NCBI GenBank assembly: GCA_910587395.1
Contig: CAJULJ010000025.1
Span: forward strand, 1-40,000
Direction of reading: 5' to 3'
DNA: 40,000 nt
DNA from: an uncultured Oscillospiraceae bacterium
Lineage (GTDB): Bacteria; Bacillota; Clostridia; Oscillospirales; Oscillospiraceae
Part shown: positions 23,623-31,248 of the stretch, piece by piece
Layout: each line of letters opens with the position of its first letter
How positions within the stretch are numbered: position 1 is the stretch's first letter
The notes under the pieces: generated by a model
The model's database searches: none
The model's input: the letters and a program-made list of their open reading frames with translations, nothing else
What the model was told of the DNA's origin: nothing
Program-made: the position numbers and the translations under genes

Positions 23623-23633
23623 GGCTTTACCTT

Positions 23634-24587
23634 CTAAATCATCGCGTCCACTTCGCCCAGCACCAGCGTGGTGCTTACTCCCCCGCTCCCGCAGGACACC
23701 TCGCTCTGGGCCGCCCGGTACCGCCCGTTGGCCCCACAGCCCCGCAGCTCCACCGACACCAGCTGCCCCGGCCAGGCCAAGAACGCCCCGGCAGCGGCAA
23801 TCCGCATCCGCACCCGCTCCCGCCGCGCGGCCCGCAGCTGATAGTCGGCGCTGTACCGCATGGCGGCGCTCCCCGTGGTGTTGGGCACGGTGATGATTTT
23901 CCTCGCCTGCCCGCCCTGGGCCTGAAACGCCGGGTCCGACACCCACTGGGTCCCCCAGGAGGTCCGCCTGCGCACCGCCACCTGGCTGAGCACTCCATGC
24001 CGCTCCTCCCGGTATTCCCATCCGGTCACCGGATCGCAATCCTTGACGCACACTTCCTCCCCGTCCTCCGGCGGGTCCAGCACCAGCCGTCCCATCCGGT
24101 CAAACCGGGGCACCACCCCGCCATAGTAGCAGGCGTACCGCCGCACCACGCTCCACTCGCTCTCCCCGCTGGTCACGGTGAACCCGGCCACAGCAGGCAG
24201 CCCGCCGCCGCCCACCGTCTCCACCTCATAAGGAGCCACATGGTCCGCCACAATATCCGCCCTCGTGGCCCTCTGATACTCCGCGGGCATGGACTCATTG
24301 TCCAGCAGCAGCGCCGCCATCCCCCGTCCGGACAGCTCCAAATAGAGCCCGTCCTTTCCGCAGATCACAGCGTACTCGTCCACCACTCCCGTAAACACCC
24401 GCTCCCCTTCCCACTGTGCGTAAAACCGGCAGGCCGCGCCCAGCGCCCTTTCCTGCCCCCGCTCCCACAGGCACCGCAGGAAAAAGCTGTCGCAGGGGGT
24501 ATCCGTCCCATAGCAGAATTTCCAGCTGACGGCGGTGGGCAGCTCCAACTCACCGCCGTCCCCCAGCCTCACCCAGCACTTCATCAT
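23634..24587 (-). CDS. Tail hub protein (XkdQ/gene D-like)
   Basis: A 317-residue protein with the late-control D/XkdQ arrangement: an N-terminal beta domain (WVRLGDGGELELPTAVSWKF), a central ADIVADHVAPYEVETVGGGG segment with the GFTVTSGESEWSVVRRYACY LysM-like/helical insert, and a C-terminal WPGQLVSVEL strand. Hub trimers cap the tail tube and carry the spike. The ATG at 24587 overlaps the stop of the LysM gene (ATGATG/TGA), so an upstream in-frame extension is not coding. It is followed by a 150-base gap before the spike gene, unusual in this otherwise tightly packed operon. Confidence 0.82.
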   Translation of the reverse strand: MMKCWVRLGDGGELELPTAVSWKFCYGTDTPCDSFFLRCLWERGQERALGAACRFYAQWEGERVFTGVVDEYAVICGKDGLYLELSGRGMAALLLDNESMPAEYQRATRADIVADHVAPYEVETVGGGGLPAVAGFTVTSGESEWSVVRRYACYYGGVVPRFDRMGRLVLDPPEDGEEVCVKDCDPVTGWEYREERHGVLSQVAVRRRTSWGTQWVSDPAFQAQGGQARKIITVPNTTGSAAMRYSADYQLRAARRERVRMRIAAAGAFLAWPGQLVSVELRGCGANGRYRAAQSEVSCGSGGVSTTLVLGEVDAMI

Positions 24588-25162
24588 GTAATCCTCACCT
24601 TCTGCCCCGGATAAATGAGGTTCGGATTCCGAATGGACGGATTCAGCTCCACAATCCGGCTCAGCGCCACTCCGTAGCGCCTGGACAGCTCCCACAGCGT
24701 GTCCCCCCGAACCACCGTATGCCACTGCGCCTCCCCCGTCTCCGCCGCGGCCTCCTCACCCGTCTCACCGAAGGCGGCAGCCCGGGTGGACAGCTTCGTC
24801 TTACCCGCGCCCCCCTCCACCTCCCAGAACTCGAAGCGGTAGGCCACATAATCCCGCCTGGGGGCCTGCCTCAGCTCCAGTCCGGCGAACCATGCCGTGG
24901 CGGTCATCCACACCGGATGGACCAGCACGCCCGGCGTCTCCTCATAGAACACGGTGGCCAGCTCCTTAAAGGTGTCGTAGGCTCTTTCGCCCACGAACTC
25001 CCCCTCTCCTCTGAGCACCCGCCGAGTCTGTCCCAGGCTCTGCAAATAGTGCAGTCCAAAGGGAATTTTGTGGGTGGCCAGCTTCCGCTCAAAGGTGATG
25101 GAATACACCCTCGGATTATGTGGCCACACAAAGCCTTTGAACCGCATGGGCGCAAGAATCAT
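24584..25162 (-). CDS. LysM-domain tail protein (XkdP-like)
   Basis: A 192-residue protein. Residues 1-125 resemble the gp53/XkdP-type N-terminal domain (FKGFVWPHNPRVYSITFERK; later AYDTFKELATVFYEETPGVL). Residues 147-192 form a clear LysM module: HTVVRGDTLWELSRRYGVAL, then IVELNPSIRNPNLIYPGQKV. In PBSX and related phages this protein follows the tape measure and helps attach the tail to the hub; LysM may bind peptidoglycan or simply pack in the tail tip. The start has GAGAGGAGAG upstream. A 147-base non-coding gap with a dispersed repeat precedes it. Confidence 0.88.
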   Translation of the reverse strand: MILAPMRFKGFVWPHNPRVYSITFERKLATHKIPFGLHYLQSLGQTRRVLRGEGEFVGERAYDTFKELATVFYEETPGVLVHPVWMTATAWFAGLELRQAPRRDYVAYRFEFWEVEGGAGKTKLSTRAAAFGETGEEAAAETGEAQWHTVVRGDTLWELSRRYGVALSRIVELNPSIRNPNLIYPGQKVRIT

Positions 25163-25200
25163 ACGCTCTCTCCTCTCTCGTCAGAAGAAACTTCACTCCG

Positions 25201-25276
25201 CCCCACTTCCCCCTGCGGGGAAAGCTCCGCCCGTTCCTTCTGCCTCTCCCCGCAAAACCAAAGGGCGGTTTTGTGC
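25201..25276 (-). repeat. Dispersed two-hairpin repeat, copy 3 (inside the phage operon)
   Basis: Read on the minus strand: AAAACCGCCCTTTGGTTTTG, GGGGAGAGGCAGAAGGAACG, GGAGCTTTCCCCGCAGGGGG. The same three blocks occur in order at 37392-37470 and 20537-20611 on the plus strand. It fills the gap between the 205-residue gene and the LysM gene. Confidence 0.72.
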
Positions 25277-25309
25277 CCCCCTTTTGCGGGCGGCTTTACA
25301 AAGGGCCCT

Positions 25310-25927
25310 TTAATAAATCGTCATCCCGCCGTCATATCTCCAGCTGTCCCGCCGGACGGCCCGGTCCAGCTCCTCTACCGTAAGCGCCGCCGTCCTTCCC
25401 GGCTCCTCGGCCCGCGCACTCCGCTCCGCCTGCTGCGCTGGCAGGCCCTGCGCCGCGGGACGGCCGGCCTGAACGGCCTGTCTGTACAGTCCCTCCAGCC
25501 CCTGTTCCGCCGATCTCATGCAGCCTGCCGCGGCATCGGCCTCCGCCGCCGTGTCCGCCTGACCCGGCCGGCCGCCCAGCTCCTCCAGCGCCGCGTCCCC
25601 GGCCCCCGGCCTCCTCAACGCTACAAACCCATCGGCTCCCATTGCAGCCGCCGCCAGTCCGTCCGTCCAAAGCTCCACCCCATTCTCAGCGGCGCCGCCT
25701 TCGCCCCCGCCGTCCGCTCCCGGCGCCTCATCCTGCCTCTGCGCCCAACTCTCCCCCGCCTCCGCCGGAGCCCCCGAATCCTCCTCCAACGCCGACGTCC
25801 TCTGACCTGCGCTGATCTTCGTCATTTTCTCCGTCTTAATTTCCGCGGCGGAGGCGGCGGGAACCGCCGCCCCCGCCGCCATCGCCAGCGCGTCCTCCCG
25901 CTCCCCGTCGTCGTCCTCATCCTTCAA
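25310..25927 (-). CDS. Short Ala/Gly-rich protein in the tape-measure position
   Basis: A 205-residue protein rich in Ala, Gly, Glu and Arg, with acidic low-complexity N-terminal and central parts and a more structured C-terminus (GLEGLYRQAVQAGRPAAQG, then ALTVEELDRAVRRDSWRYDG, ending MTIY). It has no membrane helix and no long coiled coil. In PBSX and most contractile phages this slot, between the tail chaperones and the LysM protein, holds the tape-measure gene, usually over 600 codons. The start is uncertain: TTG at 25927 is listed, but the frame runs on upstream through Leu-Glu-Glu-Leu-Leu codons and a CTG near 25966 is possible. It may be a reduced tape measure, a scaffold, or a deletion remnant. 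Confidence 0.6.
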   Translation of the reverse strand: MKDEDDDGEREDALAMAAGAAVPAASAAEIKTEKMTKISAGQRTSALEEDSGAPAEAGESWAQRQDEAPGADGGGEGGAAENGVELWTDGLAAAAMGADGFVALRRPGAGDAALEELGGRPGQADTAAEADAAAGCMRSAEQGLEGLYRQAVQAGRPAAQGLPAQQAERSARAEEPGRTAALTVEELDRAVRRDSWRYDGGMTIY

Positions 25928-25952
25928 CAGCGCCAGCAGCTCCTCCAGCCGG

Positions 25953-26246
25953 TCAACCAGCCTCCCCGCCCCCCTTCAGCTTCCGATACCGTTCCCAGTC
26001 AAATCCAGGATTCACCGCCCAGCTCTCCCTGGGCGCGCCGCACACCGGGCACGGCTCCCGTTCCGCCCGCTCCCGGCAGGCGGGGCACAGCCGCGCCATC
26101 TCCTCCTCCTGATCCAGGGCCAGGTTCAACGCGCACCACAGGTAATCCCGGTCGGTCATCCTCCTCGCCCGTTCCTCCGTCGGCAGAGCGCCAAACAAGC
26201 GGAGCACACGCCACTGAAGGCGCTCATAACGCGCGTGCTCCAAGCT
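25953..26246 (-). CDS. Tail chaperone frameshift extension (gpGT-like, -1 frame)
   Basis: This frame has no good start of its own and continues the preceding chaperone gene after a -1 shift at 26246-26252. It adds 97 residues, including the helical part ERLQWRVLRLFGALPTEERA and a Cys4 zinc-ribbon-like motif (CPAC, then CPVCGA), and ends DWERYRKLKGGGEAG. The fusion would be about 207 residues. By analogy with lambda G/GT and P2 E/E', the long form recruits the tape measure while the short form coats it. The open frame extends upstream to 26297, overlapping the 0-frame gene by more than 140 bases, as expected for such a pair. Confidence 0.75.
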   Translation of the reverse strand, partial: SLEHARYERLQWRVLRLFGALPTEERARRMTDRDYLWCALNLALDQEEEMARLCPACRERAEREPCPVCGAPRESWAVNPGFDWERYRKLKGGGEAG

Positions 26247-26575
26247 TTTTTTCGCCGGGAAATCTCCTCCTCCCCACCCAGCGGCGAGGAATTGCACTCC
26301 CGGTTAAACCGTGCCCAGGCATCCGCCAGCCGTGCGATCTCCTCCACCCGCAGCCCGTCCAGCACCGCCTGTCCGCTCTCAAAAACAGCCTTCCCTTTCC
26401 GTTCCAGCGCCCGCGCGATGAGGCACGCGTTCCGGCACACCGCCCGCTCCCGGTCGTCCCGCGCCAGCCCATCGCCCTCCCGCCGGGCCTCCAGCACCTC
26501 CCAGGCGGACAGCAGCCTCAGCTCCCCCTCATCCACCTTCACCCGGCCGGGCCCGGCCCAAAACCCTCTCTCCAT
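26156..26575 (-). CDS. Tail assembly chaperone (XkdN/gpG-like), 0-frame product
   Basis: A 139-residue, mostly helical protein (GELRLLSAWEVLEARREG; RNACLIARALERKGKAVFES) in the XkdN position directly after the tube gene, whose TAA abuts its ATG. Codons 108-110 are CGA AAA AAA, a slippery A-AAA-AAA site at 26246-26252. After it the 0 frame runs only 29 further codons (ending CRRRNGRGG), a tail of unlikely composition. Assembly chaperones hold the tape measure while the tube polymerises. The sequence is divergent, so the assignment rests on position, size and the frameshift arrangement. Confidence 0.72.
   Translation of the reverse strand: MERGFWAGPGRVKVDEGELRLLSAWEVLEARREGDGLARDDRERAVCRNACLIARALERKGKAVFESGQAVLDGLRVEEIARLADAWARFNRECNSSPLGGEEEISRRKKAWSTRVMSAFSGVCSACLALCRRRNGRGG
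26246..26252 (-). promoter_or_regulatory. Programmed -1 ribosomal frameshift site A-AAA-AAA-G
   Basis: Seven consecutive A residues on the minus strand, in the phase X-XXY-YYZ relative to the 0-frame chaperone gene (CGA AAA AAA GCT). A -1 slip gives AGC TTG GAG, exactly the frame of the downstream 98-codon open frame. AAAAAAAG is among the most efficient bacterial slippery sequences. Confidence 0.75.
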
Positions 26576-26989
26576 TTACGCCGCCATCTCCATACGGCGT
26601 CCGGCCACCAGGGTCAGCTTCTCCACCACCATCCTGCCCAGCTGAGCGTCCTCCTGAATCTCGCTCCACTGACAGTCGGAGTAGATCACCTTCCGGTCCG
26701 GCTTGCAGATGACCAGCGAGAAATTCCTCATTTTATAGAAGTCCAGCCCATCGGCAATGGCCTGATCGGTGGCATACAACCGGGTGAGCTGAATCACATA
26801 ATTCTGCGGCCCCTGCACCGTAGCCACGGGCTCCTCCTCGCCAAACGCCTCGACCGAGTAGGAAGTCCTGGTGGTCTTACAGTGGTAGCTCTGCACCACC
26901 GCCACCTTCTGTCCATCCAGCTCCAGCCAGATATCGGAGCTGGTGGGAAACCCCGCCGCGCCCAGCCCCGCGTTGATGCTCATACTCAC
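26576..26989 (-). CDS. Phage tail tube protein (XkdM-like)
   Basis: A 137-residue, beta-rich protein with the tube pattern: GFPTSSDIWLELDGQKVAVV, then QSYHCKTTRTSYSVEAFGEE and VIQLTRLYATDQAIADGLDF. Tube subunits stack as hexamers inside the sheath. The GTG at 26989 has AAGGAGGGG eight bases upstream. It follows the sheath gene by 13 bases, as in PBSX (xkdK-xkdM), and is itself followed at once by the chaperone gene. Length is normal for the family. Confidence 0.9.
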   Translation of the reverse strand: MSMSINAGLGAAGFPTSSDIWLELDGQKVAVVQSYHCKTTRTSYSVEAFGEEEPVATVQGPQNYVIQLTRLYATDQAIADGLDFYKMRNFSLVICKPDRKVIYSDCQWSEIQEDAQLGRMVVEKLTLVAGRRMEMAA

Positions 26990-27002
26990 AAAAAGCCCCT
27001 CC

Positions 27003-28037
27003 TTAAACGGTAATGTGCGCCGACAGCCAGATCTGGTTCAGCCCATGGGCCACCGTAAACGCGAACTCCACCAGACACACCGCAGGATCGGTATCCAGCG
27101 CCGACACCCTCACATCCTCATACCCGTCGATGATCTCCCTGGTGACCCGCTTCTCCAGCTCCATCACCACCAGGGAGCGGATGGCCCCCCGGCTCTGCAC
27201 CGTATTCTTGGCCCGGCCAAACTTCGCCCGCAGCGCGTTCCGAATCCCCGGAATCACCTCATCCACCACCAGAATGGCAGTCAGCTCCCGCCATGTGTTG
27301 TCCACCGCGCCGCCGCTCCTGGTCCGGGTGGTTACGCCCCGCACCACATAGCAGGCTCCCGCCAGCGTCTCCAGCGGCGTCACGCCCCCCTGCACCAGCA
27401 GGTCGATCTCCCCGTCGTCATAGCCGCGCTCCAGCTCGCCCAGCCCATACAGCTGCGCGCCGCCCAGCGGCAGCGCCGGGTCGCTTCCGCCCGCGACGGC
27501 TCCCGCCACCGCCGCGGCGCACATGGCTCCGCCGGAGCCATCCCCGGCCCCCGGCGCCACCAGCACCATCCGCTCGCAATTCAGCCCCTCGGCCCGCTCG
27601 ATCAGCTTCTCCACACTCTCCCCGGCCCCGCCGCCCACCACGGCGATCCGTTCCCGCCGCGCGGCGGAGCACTCCTGCACCACAGCCTTCAGCGTCTGCT
27701 GCACCTTCAAATCGGCGCTGTCGCACACCACCACGCCCACATCCTCAATCCCCGCCGCCACAGCGAACGCCTGATCATAATCCTCCCCAGCCGGAATCCC
27801 GTATACCACGCCGGCCCCATTGCGAATGGCCGCCTGGGCCATCCTGCTGAGCACGCAATCGCCCACATCCGCCGCCGCCCGGCTGAAGCTGGTCCACTGG
27901 TAGCTCTTCTCCACATCCGCCCGGTCCACAGCCGCCACCACCGCCACATTGCCGCCACCCGCGGCCGCAGCCGTCAGGCTGGACGCCTCGTAGGAGGAAT
28001 ACACCCCCGGTCTCTCATGCCTGGTCACCGCGTTCAT
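27003..28037 (-). CDS. Contractile tail sheath protein (XkdK-like)
   Basis: The 344-residue protein shows the sheath layout: RPGVYSSYEASSLTAAAAGG at the N-terminus, an inserted variable domain (about 60-200; GVVVCDSADLKVQQTLKAVV), GGVTPLETLAGACYVVRGVT, and the conserved C-terminal handshake region (NTWRELTAILVVDEVIPGIR; then FGRAKNTVQSRGAIRSLVVM). Sheath contraction drives the tube through the envelope. Its ATGA start overlaps the stop of the preceding gene, and AAGGGGAG precedes it. No frameshift or truncation is visible, so contraction ability may be kept. Confidence 0.93.
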   Translation of the reverse strand: MNAVTRHERPGVYSSYEASSLTAAAAGGGNVAVVAAVDRADVEKSYQWTSFSRAAADVGDCVLSRMAQAAIRNGAGVVYGIPAGEDYDQAFAVAAGIEDVGVVVCDSADLKVQQTLKAVVQECSAARRERIAVVGGGAGESVEKLIERAEGLNCERMVLVAPGAGDGSGGAMCAAAVAGAVAGGSDPALPLGGAQLYGLGELERGYDDGEIDLLVQGGVTPLETLAGACYVVRGVTTRTRSGGAVDNTWRELTAILVVDEVIPGIRNALRAKFGRAKNTVQSRGAIRSLVVMELEKRVTREIIDGYEDVRVSALDTDPAVCLVEFAFTVAHGLNQIWLSAHITV

Positions 28038-28537
28038 TTCAATCTCCCCTTCACTTCAAAGTCCACAAAGGCCCCCGCCTCGTCGTCTATCCGGGCCACC
28101 AGCCACGCCCCGCACCGGCAGCTGACCTCTTCCCGGTACAGCCCGTCGGCCTCCAAAAACTCCACCCGGCCCGCCCGGACCTCCAGCGCGGCCAGCCCCG
28201 CCGCTCCCCGGCACACCATGCACTCCGTCACGGCCTCCGCCGCCGCCTGACAAGCGCCCTCGCCCCCATCCCTCGGGGCAAACACATCCAGCGCCAGCGT
28301 CAGCTCCGCCTCCCGCCCATAAAGCTCCCGCTCCTTCCCGGTCTCCGGGTCCTTCCACACGCCCAGATAATCCTGAAACCCACCGGCCGCGCACACCACC
28401 CCGCTGAGGGAAACGGCCACCACCGCCTCCCTCCACCGGCCCGCCCGAGCGCTTTCCATGGCAGTGACCGCGTTCAGCCCGTTCTCCCGCAGCTGCTCCG
28501 CCACCGCCTGACGCCACCCGCTCAGCGCCCCGCTCAC
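28034..28537 (-). CDS. Putative tail completion/terminator protein
   Basis: A 167-residue protein between the head-tail joining genes and the sheath, where PBSX has xkdI/xkdJ. It has an N-terminal helix (GALSGWRQAVAEQLRENGLN), a beta core (VVAVSLSGVVCAAGGFQDYL; AELTLALDVFAPRDGG) and a C-terminal strand VDFEVKGRLK. The GTG at 28537 is chosen because GGGGAG lies eight bases upstream and it overlaps the previous stop (GTGA). The role is inferred from position. Confidence 0.6.
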   Translation of the reverse strand: MSGALSGWRQAVAEQLRENGLNAVTAMESARAGRWREAVVAVSLSGVVCAAGGFQDYLGVWKDPETGKERELYGREAELTLALDVFAPRDGGEGACQAAAEAVTECMVCRGAAGLAALEVRAGRVEFLEADGLYREEVSCRCGAWLVARIDDEAGAFVDFEVKGRLK

Positions 28538-28869
28538 GGCGCGTTCTCCCCGCATGGCCGCAGCGCCAGCCACAGATGGGTGACCTGGCCGCCCACCCAG
28601 ATGGGCCGCACCGTCATCACCTCATACTTGGCGCCGCCCCAGTCCAGCCAGCCTCCCGGCCCCAACTGATCCAGCGGCAGCCCCGGCTCCGCCAGCCCCA
28701 GGAACCGGTCCTGAGAATAGCTTCCCAGCGCCCCGGCGGCATACTGCCAGTCCGCCTTGGTCATGGGCTGGACAATGGCCATCCCCCGTCCAGCCTCCGT
28801 TCCGTCCTCCCTGCGGCACACCATCTCCCGCCCATAGGTTTTGATAACCCACGCAAACGCCTCGGTCAA
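28534..28869 (-). CDS. Putative head closure/head-tail joining protein (XkdH-like position)
   Basis: A 111-residue protein starting at TTG (28869), overlapping the stop of the gene before it (TTGA). It is a small beta-rich protein (GREMVCRREDGTEAGRGMAI; WGGAKYEVMTVRPIWVGGQV) as expected for a head-closure or stopper protein. Sequence alone does not name a family; position between the gp6-like connector and the tail completion protein supports the role. Confidence 0.6.
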   Translation of the reverse strand: MTEAFAWVIKTYGREMVCRREDGTEAGRGMAIVQPMTKADWQYAAGALGSYSQDRFLGLAEPGLPLDQLGPGGWLDWGGAKYEVMTVRPIWVGGQVTHLWLALRPCGENAP

Positions 28870-29219
28870 CCGCTCACCCCCCGAAACACAAATCCCTCAT
28901 CCTTCAAAAAAGGCCCCAGCAGCTCCATCGCCCGCTGAGTCAGCCCGCCTCCGTCTCCGCCGGCCGTTTCCCTGCGCACGGAAATATCCCCCGCCGACAG
29001 CGAGGTGACCCCCTCCATCCCCCGGCTTCCCCGCAGCCAGTCCATCACCAGCCACGCCGCCGCCAAAGGATAAGCCCCCTCGCAGTCCTCCGCCGTCAAT
29101 CCATCCTTCAACCGCCTGTCCAGCGTCCGGCAGGCCGCAGCGCACAGGGTCCGCAGCGTCTCCTCATCCTGCCCCGCGCCGCCCAGCGCCCGCACCAGCT
29201 CCATCACCTGCTCCGTCAT
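28866..29219 (-). CDS. Head-tail connector protein (gp6-like)
   Basis: A 117-residue, mainly helical protein (EETLRTLCAAACRTLDRRLK; YPLAAAWLVMDWLRGSRGME; SLSAGDISVRRET near the middle). The Asp/Ser-rich GDISV turn and flanking helices match gp6/gp15-like adaptor proteins that bind below the portal. TTAGGAGCG precedes the ATG. It lies 12 bases after the protease gene. Confidence 0.65.
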   Translation of the reverse strand: MTEQVMELVRALGGAGQDEETLRTLCAAACRTLDRRLKDGLTAEDCEGAYPLAAAWLVMDWLRGSRGMEGVTSLSAGDISVRRETAGGDGGGLTQRAMELLGPFLKDEGFVFRGVSG

Positions 29220-29231
29220 CCGCCCACGCTC

Positions 29232-30107
29232 CTAAATCAGAAAGGCCCCGTCCGCAATCTCCTGCGGCACAGCCTCCTCACCATAGCTCAGCTGCACCCT
29301 GGGCCCAGCCAGCCTGTCCGCCTTCCCCCGGAACAGCTTGATAAGCCCCAGCAGCTCCTCCTCATCCAGCTTCCCGGCGACCTTTTCCAGCAGCGCGTGT
29401 CCGGCCTCCGGCTCCGCGATCCCCGCCAGCCGCACCATCTCATGCCGCAGACCCTTGAGGTATTTCCGCCCCAGCCGCGCCTCATCCTCCAGCCGCCGCC
29501 CGGCGCTTTTTATCACCCCGGCCCTTCTCTGGGCCGGGACCGCCACAAAGGACCACTCATAGGCGTCGGCAGCACCCGTCAGCACCCCGTGGCACACCTG
29601 CCCATCATACTCCTCCCCCTTCTCATGGGGGCAGGCGTCCAGCTCCTGACCGCACACCGAGCACACAATCTTCTCCACCGCGCATCCTACGCTGACCTCC
29701 CGCTTGATCCCGCCGTCGATCTCCGCAATCAGCGCGGCGTTCTCATCGGTGCGCATCATGTAAGCCCACCCCTTCAAAAACCGGCAGGCCCTCCCGTCAA
29801 CAGTAAGCGTCCCATCTCCGCCCACCACCTCGGCGCGGTAGATCCGGGCCGTCTGCCCCCGGGCTGACCACTGGTGGTCAAACACCCCGGACACTCCCAC
29901 AAACAAGGGCGCCAGCTCATCCAGCGTCCCATCCTCGAACCGCTCAAAATCCCGGTCAATGTCGTTGTCGCACAGCCGCAGGGCAAAGGTATACACCTCA
30001 TCCGCCCCCAGCTCCCGCCGGGCCAGCCCATTGATGAGGGCCAGGTCCGATTCCTCCGGCGTCCCGATGCCCTTCACCACCGCGTCCTTACAAATCTCCA
30101 TCGCCAT
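29232..30107 (-). CDS. Prohead maturation protease with zinc-ribbon-like insert
   Basis: The 291-residue protein shows the HK97-type prohead protease pattern: ALRLCDNDIDRDFERFEDGT, then FDHQWSARGQTARIYRAEV carrying the catalytic His, TDENAALIAEIDGGIKREVS with the catalytic Ser, and YEWSFVAVPAQRRAGV. Between the Ser strand and the last strand lies a Cys/His insert, CSVCGQELDACPH, likely metal-binding. A helical C-terminal region (about 210-275; EEELLGLIKLFRGKAD) may act as a scaffold or delta-like domain. Its start overlaps the end of the portal gene. The order portal-protease is usual, but here both follow the capsid gene. Confidence 0.85.
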   Translation of the reverse strand: MAMEICKDAVVKGIGTPEESDLALINGLARRELGADEVYTFALRLCDNDIDRDFERFEDGTLDELAPLFVGVSGVFDHQWSARGQTARIYRAEVVGGDGTLTVDGRACRFLKGWAYMMRTDENAALIAEIDGGIKREVSVGCAVEKIVCSVCGQELDACPHEKGEEYDGQVCHGVLTGAADAYEWSFVAVPAQRRAGVIKSAGRRLEDEARLGRKYLKGLRHEMVRLAGIAEPEAGHALLEKVAGKLDEEELLGLIKLFRGKADRLAGPRVQLSYGEEAVPQEIADGAFLI

Positions 30108-31248
30108 TTTCCTCCTCCACAGCCCTGGCCTGGGCCCGGTACAGCGCCGCCTTGGCCTCCGACTCCTCGTCCTGAAGGTTCACATCCGCCCAGTCAACCT
30201 TCACCCGCTCGTCAAACCCCTTCAGCCTCAGCCAAATCTCGCAGATCCGCTCCACCACCGGCTCCAGGCTCCGCCGGATGGCCGCGATCTCGCTGGTCAG
30301 AATATCCGCCTGCTGGCTGCTCATCCGCTCTGTGGACGACCAGCTCAGCCCCAGCAGAAACGGCGGAATCCCCGTCTTAGCCACCAGCTGCTCCAAAATC
30401 TGCCTCACCGGCACCTCGCTGTCCAAAACCTGGTTGTCCGCCCCGATGACCCGAATATCCACATCTCCGGCGCATACAAAATCCCGCACAGCTCCGTCCC
30501 GCCCCGCCTTCATGGCGGCGGACCACTCCCGCGCCACCTGAGAGCACCGCTCCTGTGCCGGCGCACCATCCTCGCCCCTGCACACCACGGCGAAGCGCAC
30601 ATTGCCCATCCGCTCCCAGTTCTTCCCCGTGGCCTCAAATATCTTCACCAGGATTTCCGCCAAAAACGGCATGGACCGCAGCATGGACACCCCATAGGGC
30701 GCCCCCACCTCCGGCTGAAAGGGCGTGAACAGCAGCAGCTCCTGCCGTTCCAGCTCCCGCACGGTCCCATCGCCGTCCCGGACGCACAGGGCAAAGTCCA
30801 GCGGACTCTCCCCTTCCCGGATCTCCACGCGGCTCACATCCCCGCACAGCACCGCGGCCACACCGCGCCCATCCGGCGCGGGCACAATCTCCCCCACCGC
30901 CCGGCCGCACACGATCATGGAATCCAGGTACTGATCCAGGAAGCTCTGAATCCCCCTCTGCCCCCGTCCCGTCGGCACGGTACGCAAAAACCGGTCCATC
31001 TCCTCCTGGGCCCCCGCATCCCGGCAGACCGCCGTCACCCCGCCGCATAGCCGCACCAGCTTGCAGACGGCGGCGTCCACCACCGGCACCGCCTCCCGGA
31101 CGGCCCGGTACAGCGCGGCCTCACCCCGGCTCAGCGGCACATACCCGTCGATCTGAACAAAGGGATGCCGTCCCGCGTCCCGGAGCTGGGCGGCTGCCGC
31201 CGCCCCCCGCCCCTCTTTTTTCCCCGTCAGCAGACCCATATCAGACAT
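30088..31248 (-). CDS. Phage portal protein
   Basis: The 386-residue protein has the portal layout: wing-domain start YVPLSRGEAALYRAVREAVP, then FLDQYLDSMIVCGRAVGEIV, the MLRSMPFLAEILVKIFEATG helix, GIPPFLLGLSWSSTERMSSQ (tunnel/crown region) and IAAIRRSLEPVVERICEIWL. The portal dodecamer is the DNA entry pore at one capsid vertex. Its ATG overlaps the capsid stop. It is slightly shorter than PBSX XkdE but uninterrupted. It comes after the capsid gene, opposite to the usual order. Confidence 0.9.
   Translation of the reverse strand: MSDMGLLTGKKEGRGAAAAAQLRDAGRHPFVQIDGYVPLSRGEAALYRAVREAVPVVDAAVCKLVRLCGGVTAVCRDAGAQEEMDRFLRTVPTGRGQRGIQSFLDQYLDSMIVCGRAVGEIVPAPDGRGVAAVLCGDVSRVEIREGESPLDFALCVRDGDGTVRELERQELLLFTPFQPEVGAPYGVSMLRSMPFLAEILVKIFEATGKNWERMGNVRFAVVCRGEDGAPAQERCSQVAREWSAAMKAGRDGAVRDFVCAGDVDIRVIGADNQVLDSEVPVRQILEQLVAKTGIPPFLLGLSWSSTERMSSQQADILTSEIAAIRRSLEPVVERICEIWLRLKGFDERVKVDWADVNLQDEESEAKAALYRAQARAVEEENGDGDL

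Noticed and set aside
24719..27013. 764-codon plus-strand open frame across the tail genes
   Set aside because: Proline/arginine-rich shadow of several overlapping minus-strand phage genes; no start site and no family pattern.
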